Part shown: positions 45,074 to 55,814 of the stretch, piece after piece | How the letters are laid out: every line of letters starts with the position of its first letter | How positions within the stretch are numbered: the stretch's first letter is position 1 | Source of the DNA: Paracamarosporium sp. OC-R06-R3 | Lineage: Eukaryota; Ascomycota; Dothideomycetes; Pleosporales; Didymosphaeriaceae | Assembly (NCBI GenBank): GCA_019828545.1 | Contig: JACVRA010000178.1 | Location: 1 to 64,000, forward strand | Direction of reading: 5' to 3' | DNA: 64,000 nucleotides | Notes under the pieces: model-generated | Told to the model about the DNA's origin: nothing | Seen by the model: the letters and a program-made list of their open reading frames with translations, nothing else | Database searches by the model: none | Position numbers and translations under genes: made by a program

Positions 45074-45502
45074 CTGAGGAAGGTAAAACCTCGATGTATT
45101 TTATAGAGATCCGTAGAAGAGTCCGCAATATGATGTAAACACACGCTGTCGCAGTCCCGATGCGCTCCTACGAATTAATCAGCGTTCGAATAATGCATAT
45201 CGGATAGATGGTCCTGTCAAATTAGACTGCTTAACAGGCTGCTGATCAAGCACGCACCAGACCGAATCACATCAACAAGCAATGCGCAGCGAACGAGAAG
45301 AATAAATTGAGATCGTAAGACAAAAGAAAAGCGAGGTATATCAATCCCACCGCAACCCGAGAAGCCCCAACGTCTCCAGCTCCATAGGTCCGCTAGAAGT
45401 ACATCAAACACGACAATCCTCCCCTCATTACCCAATCCCAGCTCCCCGATTTATACGACACATTGGTTTCCTCGTATCTCTACATGTCCTCCACCCATCC
45501 CT
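45074..45502. other. Convergent 3' region
   Basis: Between the zinc-ribbon gene and the CYSTM gene stop codons; 3' UTRs only, as far as I can see. Confidence 0.5.
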
Positions 45503-45934
45503 CTAGCAGCAGTCCTCAGCACACTCGCAGCACTCAGCGCAGCACTCGCAGCCCTCCTCGCACACGAAGCAGCAGCATAGCGCCGCCAGACAGGCACCTA
45601 GGCACCCGCGGTCCTTCTGCTGGCGCTGCTGCGGCGGCGGCGCCTGCTGGTACTGCATTTGTTGGCCTTGCGGGGGACCGTAGTACATTTGCTGGCCTGG
45701 AGGCGGGCCGCCGTATTGCTGGTTGTAGCCACCTTGGGGAGGGCCATAGCTAGGGTAATGTTAGTGGGATTGTTCAAAATCTGGATAGGTTGCGTGGTAG
45801 TAGGAGAATAAGGTGCTGTGAGTTTTTGGCGTTCCGAGGGCGCGATTGCGCGCGACTGGGGATGCTTCGTTGGGCGCATACCTTTGCTGCGGGTACTGAG
45901 GACCCTGGTTGTTGTAGTAGCCTTGTGCCGACAT
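45503..45934 (-). CDS. CYSTM-type cysteine-rich tail protein
   Basis: Two exons, 45934-45882 and 45749-45503, give 99 aa. Residues 1-68 are Gln/Pro/Gly/Tyr-rich (YGPPQGGYNQQYGG), a disordered prion-like head. The last 30 residues hold about fourteen cysteines, in a hydrophobic then acidic arrangement (GCLGACLAALCCCFVCEEGC). This is the CYSTM layout, found in small stress-related membrane-associated proteins of fungi and plants; the Cys-rich tail may be palmitoylated or metal-binding. The 132-nt intron rejoins PQYPQQ and SYGPPQ. The start ATG at 45934 is the first in frame. Location at the plasma membrane is inferred. Confidence 0.85.
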
Positions 45935-47006
45935 GTTGGATCGACTTTGCGCGAGATTCGTAGGTTGTATTAAACTCGGGTATGCGTTTGAATTGTAGAA
46001 TTGCTCTTCTTTATTTTCTGGGCGCTGCCTGCCTAAGTCAAGAGTTCAGCCCCAGTTGTCGGCCCGGTGTCAATCGGCGCTACTTGAGCACTCGTATATA
46101 CAATTGCAGGTATCGCGCGGTCCTTTGTGGCGGCGGCGGTGGTTCCTTCAGCGAACGTGATGTGGTGTAGGTGTAGGTGTAGGATGGCAATGTAGGGGCC
46201 AGGAGAGAGACGAGACGCAGGAGAAAGGGACACGCGGGATCCCGATGGTTTTAAAACCAACGGAGCTCCATGAAGCGGGGATCCAGGCCAGTCGCACATG
46301 AGCAGCTGCATGTGCAGGCGCCACTCTGCGCCTGCACGGCCACATCATTGGCGCAACCAAGCATTCCGCTTACCCGTCCATGACGAAGCTTGCCTCTTCG
46401 CCCACCACCTCTCGTCCTCCACGGCCACCGGCATGCGGCTGACTGCGCCACATCACGACTGCACCCTGCCGCGCACGATGCTCTTTGCCGCTCCTCGACG
46501 AAAAACACCGCATCGTCCGGCGCGAAAAGTGGCACCGAGACTGATGACGAAGGCTTGTGCGCCACAAAAACAGGGATGCTCGCGGGCTAAGCTCACCGCC
46601 CAGACTTCGAAAAAGCTTCGCCTACAGACGCGTCTCACCACCCATCATCATTCGCGCAGTCCGAAACGCTCCCAGCGACATGCACGTACACACTCCTCGT
46701 GACACTTTTGACACCTCGTACTTCGTGCATTAAAATAATCTACCATACGCGTCTGCATACAACCTTCGCTTGCCATGCTATCAGCGCACCCATCTCTGCC
46801 CGAGCACCCCCAATAATTATATATAGTGAACGCACCGCCATGCAGCAAACGACAGAAACCAGTATAGTGCATCGAAGCGGAACAGTAGCACGCCATGCAC
46901 ATTAGACTAACAATATAGGCCCAACATGCCAACCCTATATACAACGAGTATATGACACCGGGAGATCGAGCATTGTCCCTGATCCGGAAAATGCAAGTGC
47001 ACAAAT
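45935..47006. other. Gene-free interval between CYSTM gene and SLA1
   Basis: About 1.1 kb. It should hold the CYSTM promoter and the SLA1 3' UTR. Apparent reading frames continuous with SLA1 downstream of 47087 are intron and 3' sequence, since a 26-nt last exon supplies the family C terminus. Confidence 0.55.
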
Positions 47007-50000
47007 TTAGAATCCAAATGGGTTTTCGGGAGCTACAATATGCGTCAGCAAAAAAATCACAGTGGTCACGATACGAAAGGTACATACTGGCTTTGGCGAG
47101 GTTGGCCCGCCCAGTCGGCTGCGGCGTGAGCTTTTTCGCCGGCTGCGTCCCGAATCGCACAGGCGGCGCAGGTCCTGTCTTCTGAGGAACGAGCGGTGCT
47201 GCCGTGGGCATTGCGGGCATGGGCGGGAGAGGAGGTATGCTTTGGCCGACGGGTTGACCAAAGCCTGTGGGTTGCGGTTGGATCGCAGGAGGCAGGAATC
47301 GATTCACTCCCGTGGCCTGTGGATTGAGTGGAGACGGTGAGAACGTGTTGAACCCTGTGGGTTGTGTCTGGAGCGGCATCTGTGGAGCCTGGAAGTTCTG
47401 CTGGAATCCTGGTTGGAAACCCGTCTGGAAGTTTTGCTGCATTCCAGGCTGGAAGCCCGTGGGTTGCGGTTGCATGGGCATGAAGCCTGTTGGCTGCGGC
47501 TGCTGTGGCGGCGGGGACATCGAGTTGAACCCTGTCGGCTGTGGCATCATGCCGTTCATGCCGTTCATACCATTCACTCCGTTTTGCTGGAATCCGAATT
47601 GTGACTGCGGCTGGAAGCCCGTGGCCTGCTGTTGCATTCGTTGCATGTTCAAGTCCTGCAAGCTTTGGCCTGGAGGCGAAACTTGCGTGTGCATGCTTGG
47701 GTTGAAACCTGTCAGTTGGGGCTGCAGGGCAGGTGGCGGAGCAAATGCTTGCTGAGGGTTCTGGGGGGCAGATGAGGCTCTTTGAGGTGGAGGGGCAATA
47801 AGACCACCTTGGCTCTGTTGCTGGGGCGCTTGAGGTCTCATCCGTGGTGGAGCGACTTGTGGAGGCGGCACAGCCTGGACCGCAGCGACTTGATCGAACA
47901 GAGACTGATTAGCACCTTGGGGCTGCGCTGGCTGCGCTGGTTGCGTGGGAGCTTGAGCAGCAGCCGGTGCTTGTGCGGGCGGCGCTGGGACCTCTGGTTT
48001 GAGAGCCGGCATGTCGAGAAGAGACAGCTCACCCATCGAGCCTGTGAGAGCTGGTGGCGCCGGTGCGGCAGCTGGTGCAGGAGCTGGTGCAGTAGCTGGT
48101 GGTGGCGTCGGAGCTGCTGCTGCTGCTGAAGTGGATGTTGAGGGTTGTCTTGAAGGCTTGATATCCCATGCATTGTCTTCAAAACCATCGGCTTTCTTAT
48201 CTGGGACGGGAGCAGATGCCAGAGGCGTCGGCGTTGCTTCTGCAAGTGCAGGCTTCTTGACCGTATCGTCTGTCTTTTGCTCGAATGCCTTCGGGTCAAC
48301 GACATCGTTCGTTTGTACTGGTGGAGCTGGTCGACCTTTTCGAGTGTTATTCCTCAAAGTGCCACCAGGGCCCGAGAAGAGGCCTCCTTCTTCACCATTT
48401 TCTGCGAAACTAACACTACGCTTCTCGCGATCGCCGAGACGGCTGTATTTAGTGTCCAAGTGCTTCATTATACGAAGAATATCTCCTTCCTTCACGCCTA
48501 GTGTCCGTAAGAGTTTTTCGGTTATATCAGGCATGTTCTCTTCGCCCATTTGATCGCGAGTAAACGCTTGTGCGTACCGTTCGCAGATCTGAGGATTAAC
48601 TCCGCATTGTAGGAAAAAGTCGAACCAGTCGTAGGAAGGCTTCTGTTCCACGGTGATGCCAGATGTCGAGCGTTGCGCAGGGCTCTCCTTAGCACGTTGG
48701 GTGCTCCTTCTCTTTATATCTGACAGTGGTTTGTCGTCATCCAGAGATATACCCGTTGCTCGCTCCACATACTCTAAATCCTCGACCGACATCTTGGGCA
48801 CTGGAACAGCAATCTTCACCCCGTTGACTTTGTGAAGATGAATTTTACCGTCTTTTATTGTCAAAAATTCGGCTTCGACCTTGAAGGAGCCTGATCGATC
48901 AGTCCATGTTCGTACTTTGGCAGAATCTATACTTGTCAGACATATATCGTACATTGCAACTACCCAAACCTAGGTGTGGTTTAGATAGATTGCAAAGATT
49001 GGGCACTGACTTGGTTTGGAAGCAGACTTGGAATCCTTCGTTGTACTATCGCGTTTACTTCTCTGTGACGTACGAGGATGGTCAACCTTTGTTCGTAGAA
49101 GACTAGAATGACGGGCGGGTAATTGCAGGCCAGGTCCTACCTGATCGTTCCTGACTTCGCTCTCCCGTTTCCTGCCTTTCGCAACTTGACGTGTGAGCTC
49201 TTCCTCCTCTCGTCTGTTTTGATCTACGATGGAGCGCCCTGCGTTGGTGCCAGAGCGAGCAAGCGTGGCGGCCGGCGACGATACGGGAATGGTTTCTGTG
49301 ACTTCGACGTAGTTAGCTGGCACAACGCCCTCTTTGCCGTTCTTTAATCTTCGCACTTTCCACCATTCGTCGCTGGCTGAATCATCAAGAACCAAGATCT
49401 CGTCACCAAGGCCTACGGTGACCTCGTCCTCGCCCTGGGCCATGAAATCGAACAACATAACTCCTTTCTTCTGCACATTCGAGCTCCCCGATCCTGCAGC
49501 GAGTACTTCACGTAGACCTGCGCCCTTTGCAGCACCGGAGAGCTCGCCTAACGCCGAGCAGATCTCTGAAGCTGTGTCTTTTGCGCCGCAGTGGAAGTCT
49601 ACGTCTTTGCTCGGCTGTTTAAGTGTCATGAACACATGCTTGCCTTCCTGCGAATAGTATTCGAGCTTGTCCGCTGTCCACTCCTGTTGCGGCCCATCGC
49701 GGGACTTTTCGGGCGCGATCATGATTAAGCCTTTGGCAATGTTGATCCCTAGCGTGATGGGCATCTTCTTGTTCTTGCCTGGTTGGGTCAAGTATTCATA
49801 GATATTGTATAAGTGATACCCAGAACCAGATAGCGGTACATGCTGCTGATTATGGTCATCGGGAGGGTCATACTGGTCGAACGTGACGCTACGGGGAGGT
49901 GGAGATCTAAACGATTCCGTGTCGGGAGAGCGAGTAGAAGTGAACTGCGCATACTGGGTTGGTGGAGGCGACAGCTGACCAGAGGGTGGTCGTTGCGGCA

Positions 50001-50771
50001 GACGCGGGGCAGGAGGCGCTTCGTTGTCGGACTCTTCGGGCGTGAACTGGACACGTCGTTTAGGAGGCGGGTTGTAGTCATCAGCTGGAGGGGCTGATTG
50101 TTGTGATTTTTTCTGTATGATACCGGCAAGCGCAGCAGCAGGGCTTGGATGAACGGGGCTGTCTGGAGTGGGCGGCCCCTGTCCGTCGTCCGAGTCTGGT
50201 GCAGCGGGGACGACAGGAGGCCGAGGTGGGAGCGAGGGAGATGTGAGCGGCTCAGCAGCAGGAGCGGCAGCAGCAGCAATAGCACCACCCTCCTTCAGCT
50301 CGATGTAGTTTGCCGGCGCGAAGCCATAGTCGCCGTCCAGCCCTACCAGTGTCCAATCCGGATCTGAGATGTCATAGACGTCGAGGACGGCGTCTTCCTT
50401 GAAGGAGAGCTCTTCGTCGGTCTGGCGGGCGTAGTCGTAGAGTGCTTTGGCTTTGGACAACGGAGCAGCCTAGACGTTACGCAACATGTCAGGAGCTGTC
50501 ATGTAGGATGTGCAAGGGAGCTTCGCTGCAAGCAAAAGCGGACGGACACGGTGGGGAGCCTGGTCCAGCTTACCTCCTCGATGTAGTTGTTCGGGATCAG
50601 ACCCTCAGGCTCATCCTCGTCCTCATCTGTCCCCTTCTTCTTGGCCTTCCACCAGTCGTCGTCAGTCGACTTCTCCAAGACCATCAACAGATCGCCCTCG
50701 GCCAGGGCGATCTCGTTCTCGCTCTGCGGCACATAGTCGTAGACGGCGCGGTAGATGCCCAGGAACACCAT
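47007..50771 (-). CDS. SLA1: Actin cytoskeleton-regulatory protein SLA1
   Basis: Four exons, 50771-50574, 50469-49011, 48926-47088 and 47032-47007, give 1,173 aa. SH3 domains lie at about 5-66 (AVYDYVPQSENE), 72-126 (ALYDYARQTDEE) and 401-458 (LFDFMAQGEDE). The SHD1 domain, which binds NPFxD endocytic cargo, is at about 556-607 (VRTWTDRSGSFKVEAEF). A SAM-like SHD2 is at about 650-713 (DWFDFFLQCGV). The C-terminal third is Pro/Gln-rich with about ten QxTG motifs (QPQPTGF), phosphorylated by Ark/Prk kinases in yeast and bound by Pan1. The last exon encodes TPENPFGF. Sla1 couples cargo, clathrin and Las17/WASP at endocytic patches. The third junction uses a GTCAGT donor. Confidence 0.96.
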
Positions 50772-52028
50772 GGCGGCGGTGGACTATGGGCGGCTCTCGG
50801 GGGCACGGTGGTGCTACAAATGACGCGGAAACGCGCTGCGCTGCATAAGCTGGGCGGAAGGCACGGGGCACGGGGGTGGGTGCTGTGCTGTCGAGGGGCT
50901 GGCAGCGGGCGCGGGCGCGGGCGCTCTGAGGGCCCACCAGCACTGGCAGCGAGCGGACGGCGGGGGAGACGCTGGAGAAAGCGGATGCGGGGAGCTGCAC
51001 TGCAAGAACGTGCTTGCTGCAATGACTTGCGAGGTGAGACAGACGCTGTCCACACTTCGAAGCTGAGGCGCAAGCACGAGCCACCCCTCGAATCGGGCAA
51101 GCCCCGTGTGAACGACGTCAATGCTGCATCGTGCCTGAAATCCCGGTCTAGTCTCTGCCAGTGCCCATCCTCGACATCTCTGCATCAGCTGTCGTCTACG
51201 CCAGTTGATCCAAGGCGCTGCGGTGCGTCGAACGCTACGGTTCTCCCTTGGCGATTGTTGCTGTTCCGCAAACCATCCGCCAAGGCAGAAATCGATCCCA
51301 CGGAATACTACTTCGAGTGGATTTTGCGATGTTCAGCGACAAAGCCTACAGCAGACCGTAGTTCACTCATACGACAACTACTGGAGAACAGCCTCAGTTC
51401 ACCGCCATCATTGTGGAAGCGCAGGTTACAACCCTAGGCAGCACAGTCCATGTACGCATCATGGTTCGAGTTGCCCAAGAATGCATCTAAACACAGTGTG
51501 ACACGCTTGCTATAAACTAGCCATCCTTCTAGAAACACCGTGGAACTGATACGGAGCCATGCCTAATTGATAATGCTTATCAATCCGTTATTTTCTACAT
51601 TGTCATCCTAGTCTTCCGACGCAAAATTTCAAGCCGAAATTTGATTGGAATTTTAGCAGCAGCAATGAGTCGAGTAATGATTACAATAGCCGCGTGAAAA
51701 AAACACTTGTGACATGTAGTACTCTTTCAAAATCCTGACATGATCATTCGGTGCGATCTGATCCACTCCAATATCTCGGATAGCGAACAGACACAGATTG
51801 AGACAAGTCTTTCCGTGCTACACCCACTCTTGACATGTTATACCCCCATCGCTCATGCCATCCCAGCTATGGTCGGAGCCCGACCGCCATAGAACAATGT
51901 TTTAGTAAGCTGGCCCTGTACCTGCCTCGGCTAATTTGACCATACCTGGATGCCGACACCGCACCTACTATCAGATAAGTTCCCTTCGCTTCCTTGCGCA
52001 ACCATGACCCCTCACTCCCCTCGTCAAC
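50772..52028. other. Divergent promoter region between SLA1 and the MFS transporter
   Basis: About 1.26 kb without an exon. It is GC-rich next to SLA1 and becomes AT-rich from about 51.5 kb. Long overlapping frames near 50.8-51.2 kb are Arg/Ser-rich and look fortuitous. Confidence 0.5.
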
Positions 52029-53541
52029 ATGACCAAATCGCCGTCCACGCAAGAGTCCGGGACCCTGGTGACGGATGTGCAGGATGTGGTTTCGGTTGAG
52101 CAAGAAGAACTGGAAGAGCCAGGAATCATGGACAGACAGGCCCGCGAGCGCAAGATTCGGTTGAAGGTCGACTTCCGGTTATGCAGCATAGCTGGCATCT
52201 TGTGTAGCCTGGATCTATTAGACAGCGGGGTTATCTCAAGCGCATCGGTGACAAGCATGCTTTCGGATCTGGGTCTGGACCAAGGAAACCGTTATTCGGT
52301 GTCTATCTTCATCTTCACCATTGCGTCGATTGCTTTTCAGCTGCCGTCGACGATCGCGGTGCGGACTTTCGGCCCGAGGATCTGGTTCAGTTTCATCACG
52401 TTTTGCTTTGGAATCATAACGCTATGCACGGCCTTTGTGCAAACGTGGAGACAAATGATCGCCCTTCGAATCTTGCTGGGTATGGCCATGAGTGGAGTCT
52501 ATCCCGGTCTAACGTACCTGATCTCGACCTGGTACACGCGCAAGGAACAGCAATTGCGTTTTGCGCTTATGCAGAGTGGAGAAGTTACAGTATTAGCGAC
52601 CGGAGGCATTGTCAACTTTGGGCTTAACAAACTCAACGGGGCATATGGCATAAAAGGGTGGCAGTGGATGTTTATTGTTCAAGGAGCCATCACAGCTTTC
52701 ATGGGCATTCTCACATACTGGTGGATGGTAGATTTCCCGGAGAACGCACATAAGAGCTTCATGTTTTTGAGCCCCGAAGAGTCAGAAATTGCCGCCAATC
52801 GCATCGAAAAGGACCGAGGAGATGTAGAAGCTGATTTGTTCTCGTGGTCCAAGGTCCTAGTGCATGCCACAGACCCCAAAGTGTACGGGTTCTGCGTTTT
52901 GTACTTTCTTCAGAACTTGGTATCTACAAGTCTGTCGTACTTCTTGCCGATAATTCTGCAGGGCGGTATGGGTTTCAGTACTGACGCAGCGATTTTGCTA
53001 TCTGCGCCGCCATACTACTACTCGGTAATCCCAGCTATACTATCTTCTCTGATAGGTGACAAGTTTCAGCTGCGTGGGCCCATTATCGTCTTCAATTCGA
53101 TTTGCCTCATCGTTGGATTTTGCATGCTCGGCTTCAGTGATCAAGTCACTGTCCGGTATGTTGGCACATATCTCGCTACAGGCGCGTACGTCGCGAACTG
53201 GGCTGGAATGGCCACCTACCAAGCGAACAATGTTGTGGGACAATGGAAGCGCGTGTTTACTGCTGCTGCTGTTACGGCTTTCAATGGTGCAGGAGGAATT
53301 GCAGGTAGCTTCATTGTGAGGCAACCGGAAGCACCAAGGTATATGACTGCCATTTGGGTTTCAATCGGGTAAGTCAATAATCGCGAAGTTTCTGATAAAG
53401 CATGCTAATCTGACTAGGTCCCACATCATGATTATCGGATGCATTGCTGCCTTCTCTGTGTTCTTCTACATGGCGAACCAGCGGCAGAGGGCAGGCAAAC
53501 AGATTTTGGAAGCGACACAAGGCTTCAGATTTACCTACTGA
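52029..53541 (+). CDS. MFS transporter, anion:cation symporter (Dal5/Tna1-like) family
   Basis: Two exons, 52029-53368 and 53418-53541, give 487 aa with twelve predicted membrane helices. Group-specific features are DLLDSGVISSA in helix 1, ISTWYTRKEQQLRFA after helix 4, the GWQWMFIVQG segment of helix 6, and ATYQANNVVGQWKR in the second half. The family takes up allantoate, nicotinate, pantothenate, biotin and similar carboxylates with protons at the plasma membrane; the substrate here is unknown. A 49-nt intron, phase 2, ends in CTGACTAG and gives VSIG-SHIMI. The N-terminal 45 residues are acidic and cytosolic. No pathway partner lies next to it. Confidence 0.88.
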
Positions 53542-53762
53542 TAATATGTGTTCTCTAATAGAGGGAGTCGATGTACCACAATATTATAAATCTGTCTGTC
53601 AGATTAAAAGCCTGTCGCGTTCGTAGCACAGGAACTATCAATCTCATGTGATGCCTCACATTGCAAGCCTTTCTTACGTACAACTAGGCACTACCACAAC
53701 GACGTATCATTAAACCAGGCTACCTCAGGGTATGCGTTGACGAGATCCATCTCGTACCTCCA

Positions 53763-54812
53763 TCACCAAGCAAACTTCTCCCCAACCAATCCCTCACTAA
53801 TCTCCCACAACTTATCCGCCTCCCCCTTATCCAAGGCATACGCCGGCGCCTGCTCAAACACCTGACAATCACTCAAGAAGATGCTCTGACCATCCGCCCG
53901 CGGACCCTCCAACTTCGGATCCGTAGCCGCGACCAACGTCGTCGCAGACCCCTCATCCACATTCTTTTCATCCGGCAGCCCGGCCTTCCTCCTCCCCTCC
54001 ATCGCCTTCTCAAGCCACGCCGGATCAGTCGACCGCTGCAACTCAGTCATGACCTCGCCCGGGTTCAACGCCAAGCTCAGCACGCCGTACTTCTCCAGCC
54101 TCGCATTCAGCCCAACCGAGTAGAGGGCATTCGCCGTTTTAGAAACCCCGTACGCACCCATGGCAACATACGTCGTGTCGTCTTCGACGACGAGCCCCGC
54201 GCCACTCAGCATGGCAACATTGGGCCTCTCTTTCTCGGGCACGTCCTTGTGCGGCTTCTCCCAGTTGAGATCGCTCGCGCGCAGAGGCGACACGAAAGTG
54301 CCCACGCTGCTCACGTTCACGATCCTCTTGTTCTTGCCTGCGAGGATCTTCTTCATGATCAGGTTGGTGAAGAGGAAGTGCCCAATGTGGTTGGTTGCAA
54401 AGTGCATTTCGATGCCGTCTGCGCTGAGCGTCCGCTCTGGGAGGTTCATCACTCCGGCGTTGTTGACGATGATGTCGATGACGGGGATGTCGGCCCAGCT
54501 GAGCACTTCGGAGGCGGCCTCGCGGATGGATTTCTGGGAGCTGAGGTCGAGGGTTAGGGGCTTGATGGTTACGGATGGGTAGGCTGCGTTGAGCGCGTCG
54601 AGACTCTCCTTGAGCTTGGCCTGCGAGCGGCCAGTGATTATGATGATAGAAGGAGATTGGGAGGCGAAGGCTGCAGCCGTGGCATATCCCAGGCCGGCGC
54701 GGTTCACGCCTGTTACGAGGATTGTGCGGTTTTTGATGGCGTCGGGGAAGGTTGCAGCGACGGTTTTAGCGGTGGTTTTGACGCCCCATTCTGGGTTGGA
54801 TGTAGACGACAT
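53763..54812 (-). CDS. Short-chain dehydrogenase/reductase (retinol dehydrogenase/WWOX-like)
   Basis: A single exon of 349 aa. The cofactor site is VTGVNRAGLGYATA (Thr34, Gly35, Gly40, Gly42). Asp89 of LDLSS contacts adenine. Asn118 (NNAG), Ser169 (NVSSVG), Tyr221 and Lys225 (YGVSK) complete the catalytic tetrad. The length and the insert before YGVSK resemble fungal oxidoreductases of the retinol dehydrogenase/protochlorophyllide-reductase group that use NADP(H). The substrate cannot be told. No signal or membrane segment is seen. The start at 54812 is the first ATG. It is convergent with the MFS gene, with about 220 bp between stops, which does not itself show a shared pathway. Confidence 0.88.
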   Translation of the reverse strand: MSSTSNPEWGVKTTAKTVAATFPDAIKNRTILVTGVNRAGLGYATAAAFASQSPSIIIITGRSQAKLKESLDALNAAYPSVTIKPLTLDLSSQKSIREAASEVLSWADIPVIDIIVNNAGVMNLPERTLSADGIEMHFATNHIGHFLFTNLIMKKILAGKNKRIVNVSSVGTFVSPLRASDLNWEKPHKDVPEKERPNVAMLSGAGLVVEDDTTYVAMGAYGVSKTANALYSVGLNARLEKYGVLSLALNPGEVMTELQRSTDPAWLEKAMEGRRKAGLPDEKNVDEGSATTLVAATDPKLEGPRADGQSIFLSDCQVFEQAPAYALDKGEADKLWEISEGLVGEKFAW

Positions 54813-55814
54813 GATGAATGATGATTCTCGGCTTAGTTTGAAGTCTTTGATGTTTGGACGTTTGCTGTGAGGATGCGTTGTAAGTCTCAGTATTGTAGAA
54901 ATGAAAGAGCTTTAGAGTTTTAAGCTTCGCTCTTAGCCATTTTATACTTCTAGATACACACTACATTCTCTACGGACGAATTTCTTCCGTACTACTGAAA
55001 CTAGTCGTACGTGACGTTGCTGGCGATACTCTCTACAATGGGTACGTCTTGGCTGCGAGCCGACCAATCAGCGTGCGCCGATTCCGATCCAGCCATTCAG
55101 CAGCTAGCTTTCCCGAGAGACATTCTTTGAGGCTGTGACTTAAGACAGGAGTTCCAGAGTCCATTTACTCGGTGGGGTAGGCAGTGGAGATAATCATCGG
55201 AAGGTTTTCGTCCTAGAAAACAAGGTGGGTGGCAATGAGCAAGATGTTAATGAAAGGAAGTCGTAGTGTGGACTACACGTGATTGGAACTTGTTTGATCC
55301 ATGGTATGCCAATACTCTTTTCCCACCATAATCATCATTATAATTTGCAACTTGGATATCTTGAATAGATGGCTCTGTACGTAAGGCGATTCGTTTGTGC
55401 TAGCTTTTACAATGGTATATTTTCTCAAAATCTCGCTCCTTTGACTGGTGCGTTTAGTATGCATTGACAGTCAAACACTCCAATACACTCTGGAACTCAA
55501 AACCCGTTCAGAAGACAACAAAAGTCACAGATGATGTACTCCATTCAGAGCTACCAACAGCGTCAACAAAGCTGATCCTCAATCGATCGATCGTCGTCCC
55601 GATTAAAACCTATAACAAAAAAATCATACAATCTAAGAACGCAACAATATCCTCTTTGGTAAAACCCTCTTAAAAAAAAGGCCCATGGTAAATAGATGCA
55701 TACCCGCAACGCCTCGAAAAATACAAACCCCGCTCCAAATGCACGCTAAATATCAATGTAAATGTGATGACCAATGTCAATTTGAACAAGAACAACAGAA
55801 ACGCAAAAAAGCAA
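54813..55814. other. Gene-free interval
   Basis: About 1 kb holding the promoter of the SDR gene and the 3' UTR of the repeat protein. The right half is AT-rich. No other feature is seen. Confidence 0.5.

Noticed and set aside
46648..47086. Apparent extension of SLA1 beyond 47087
   Set aside because: It follows a GTATGT donor and bears no family resemblance; the spliced 26-nt exon gives the expected NPFGF C terminus.
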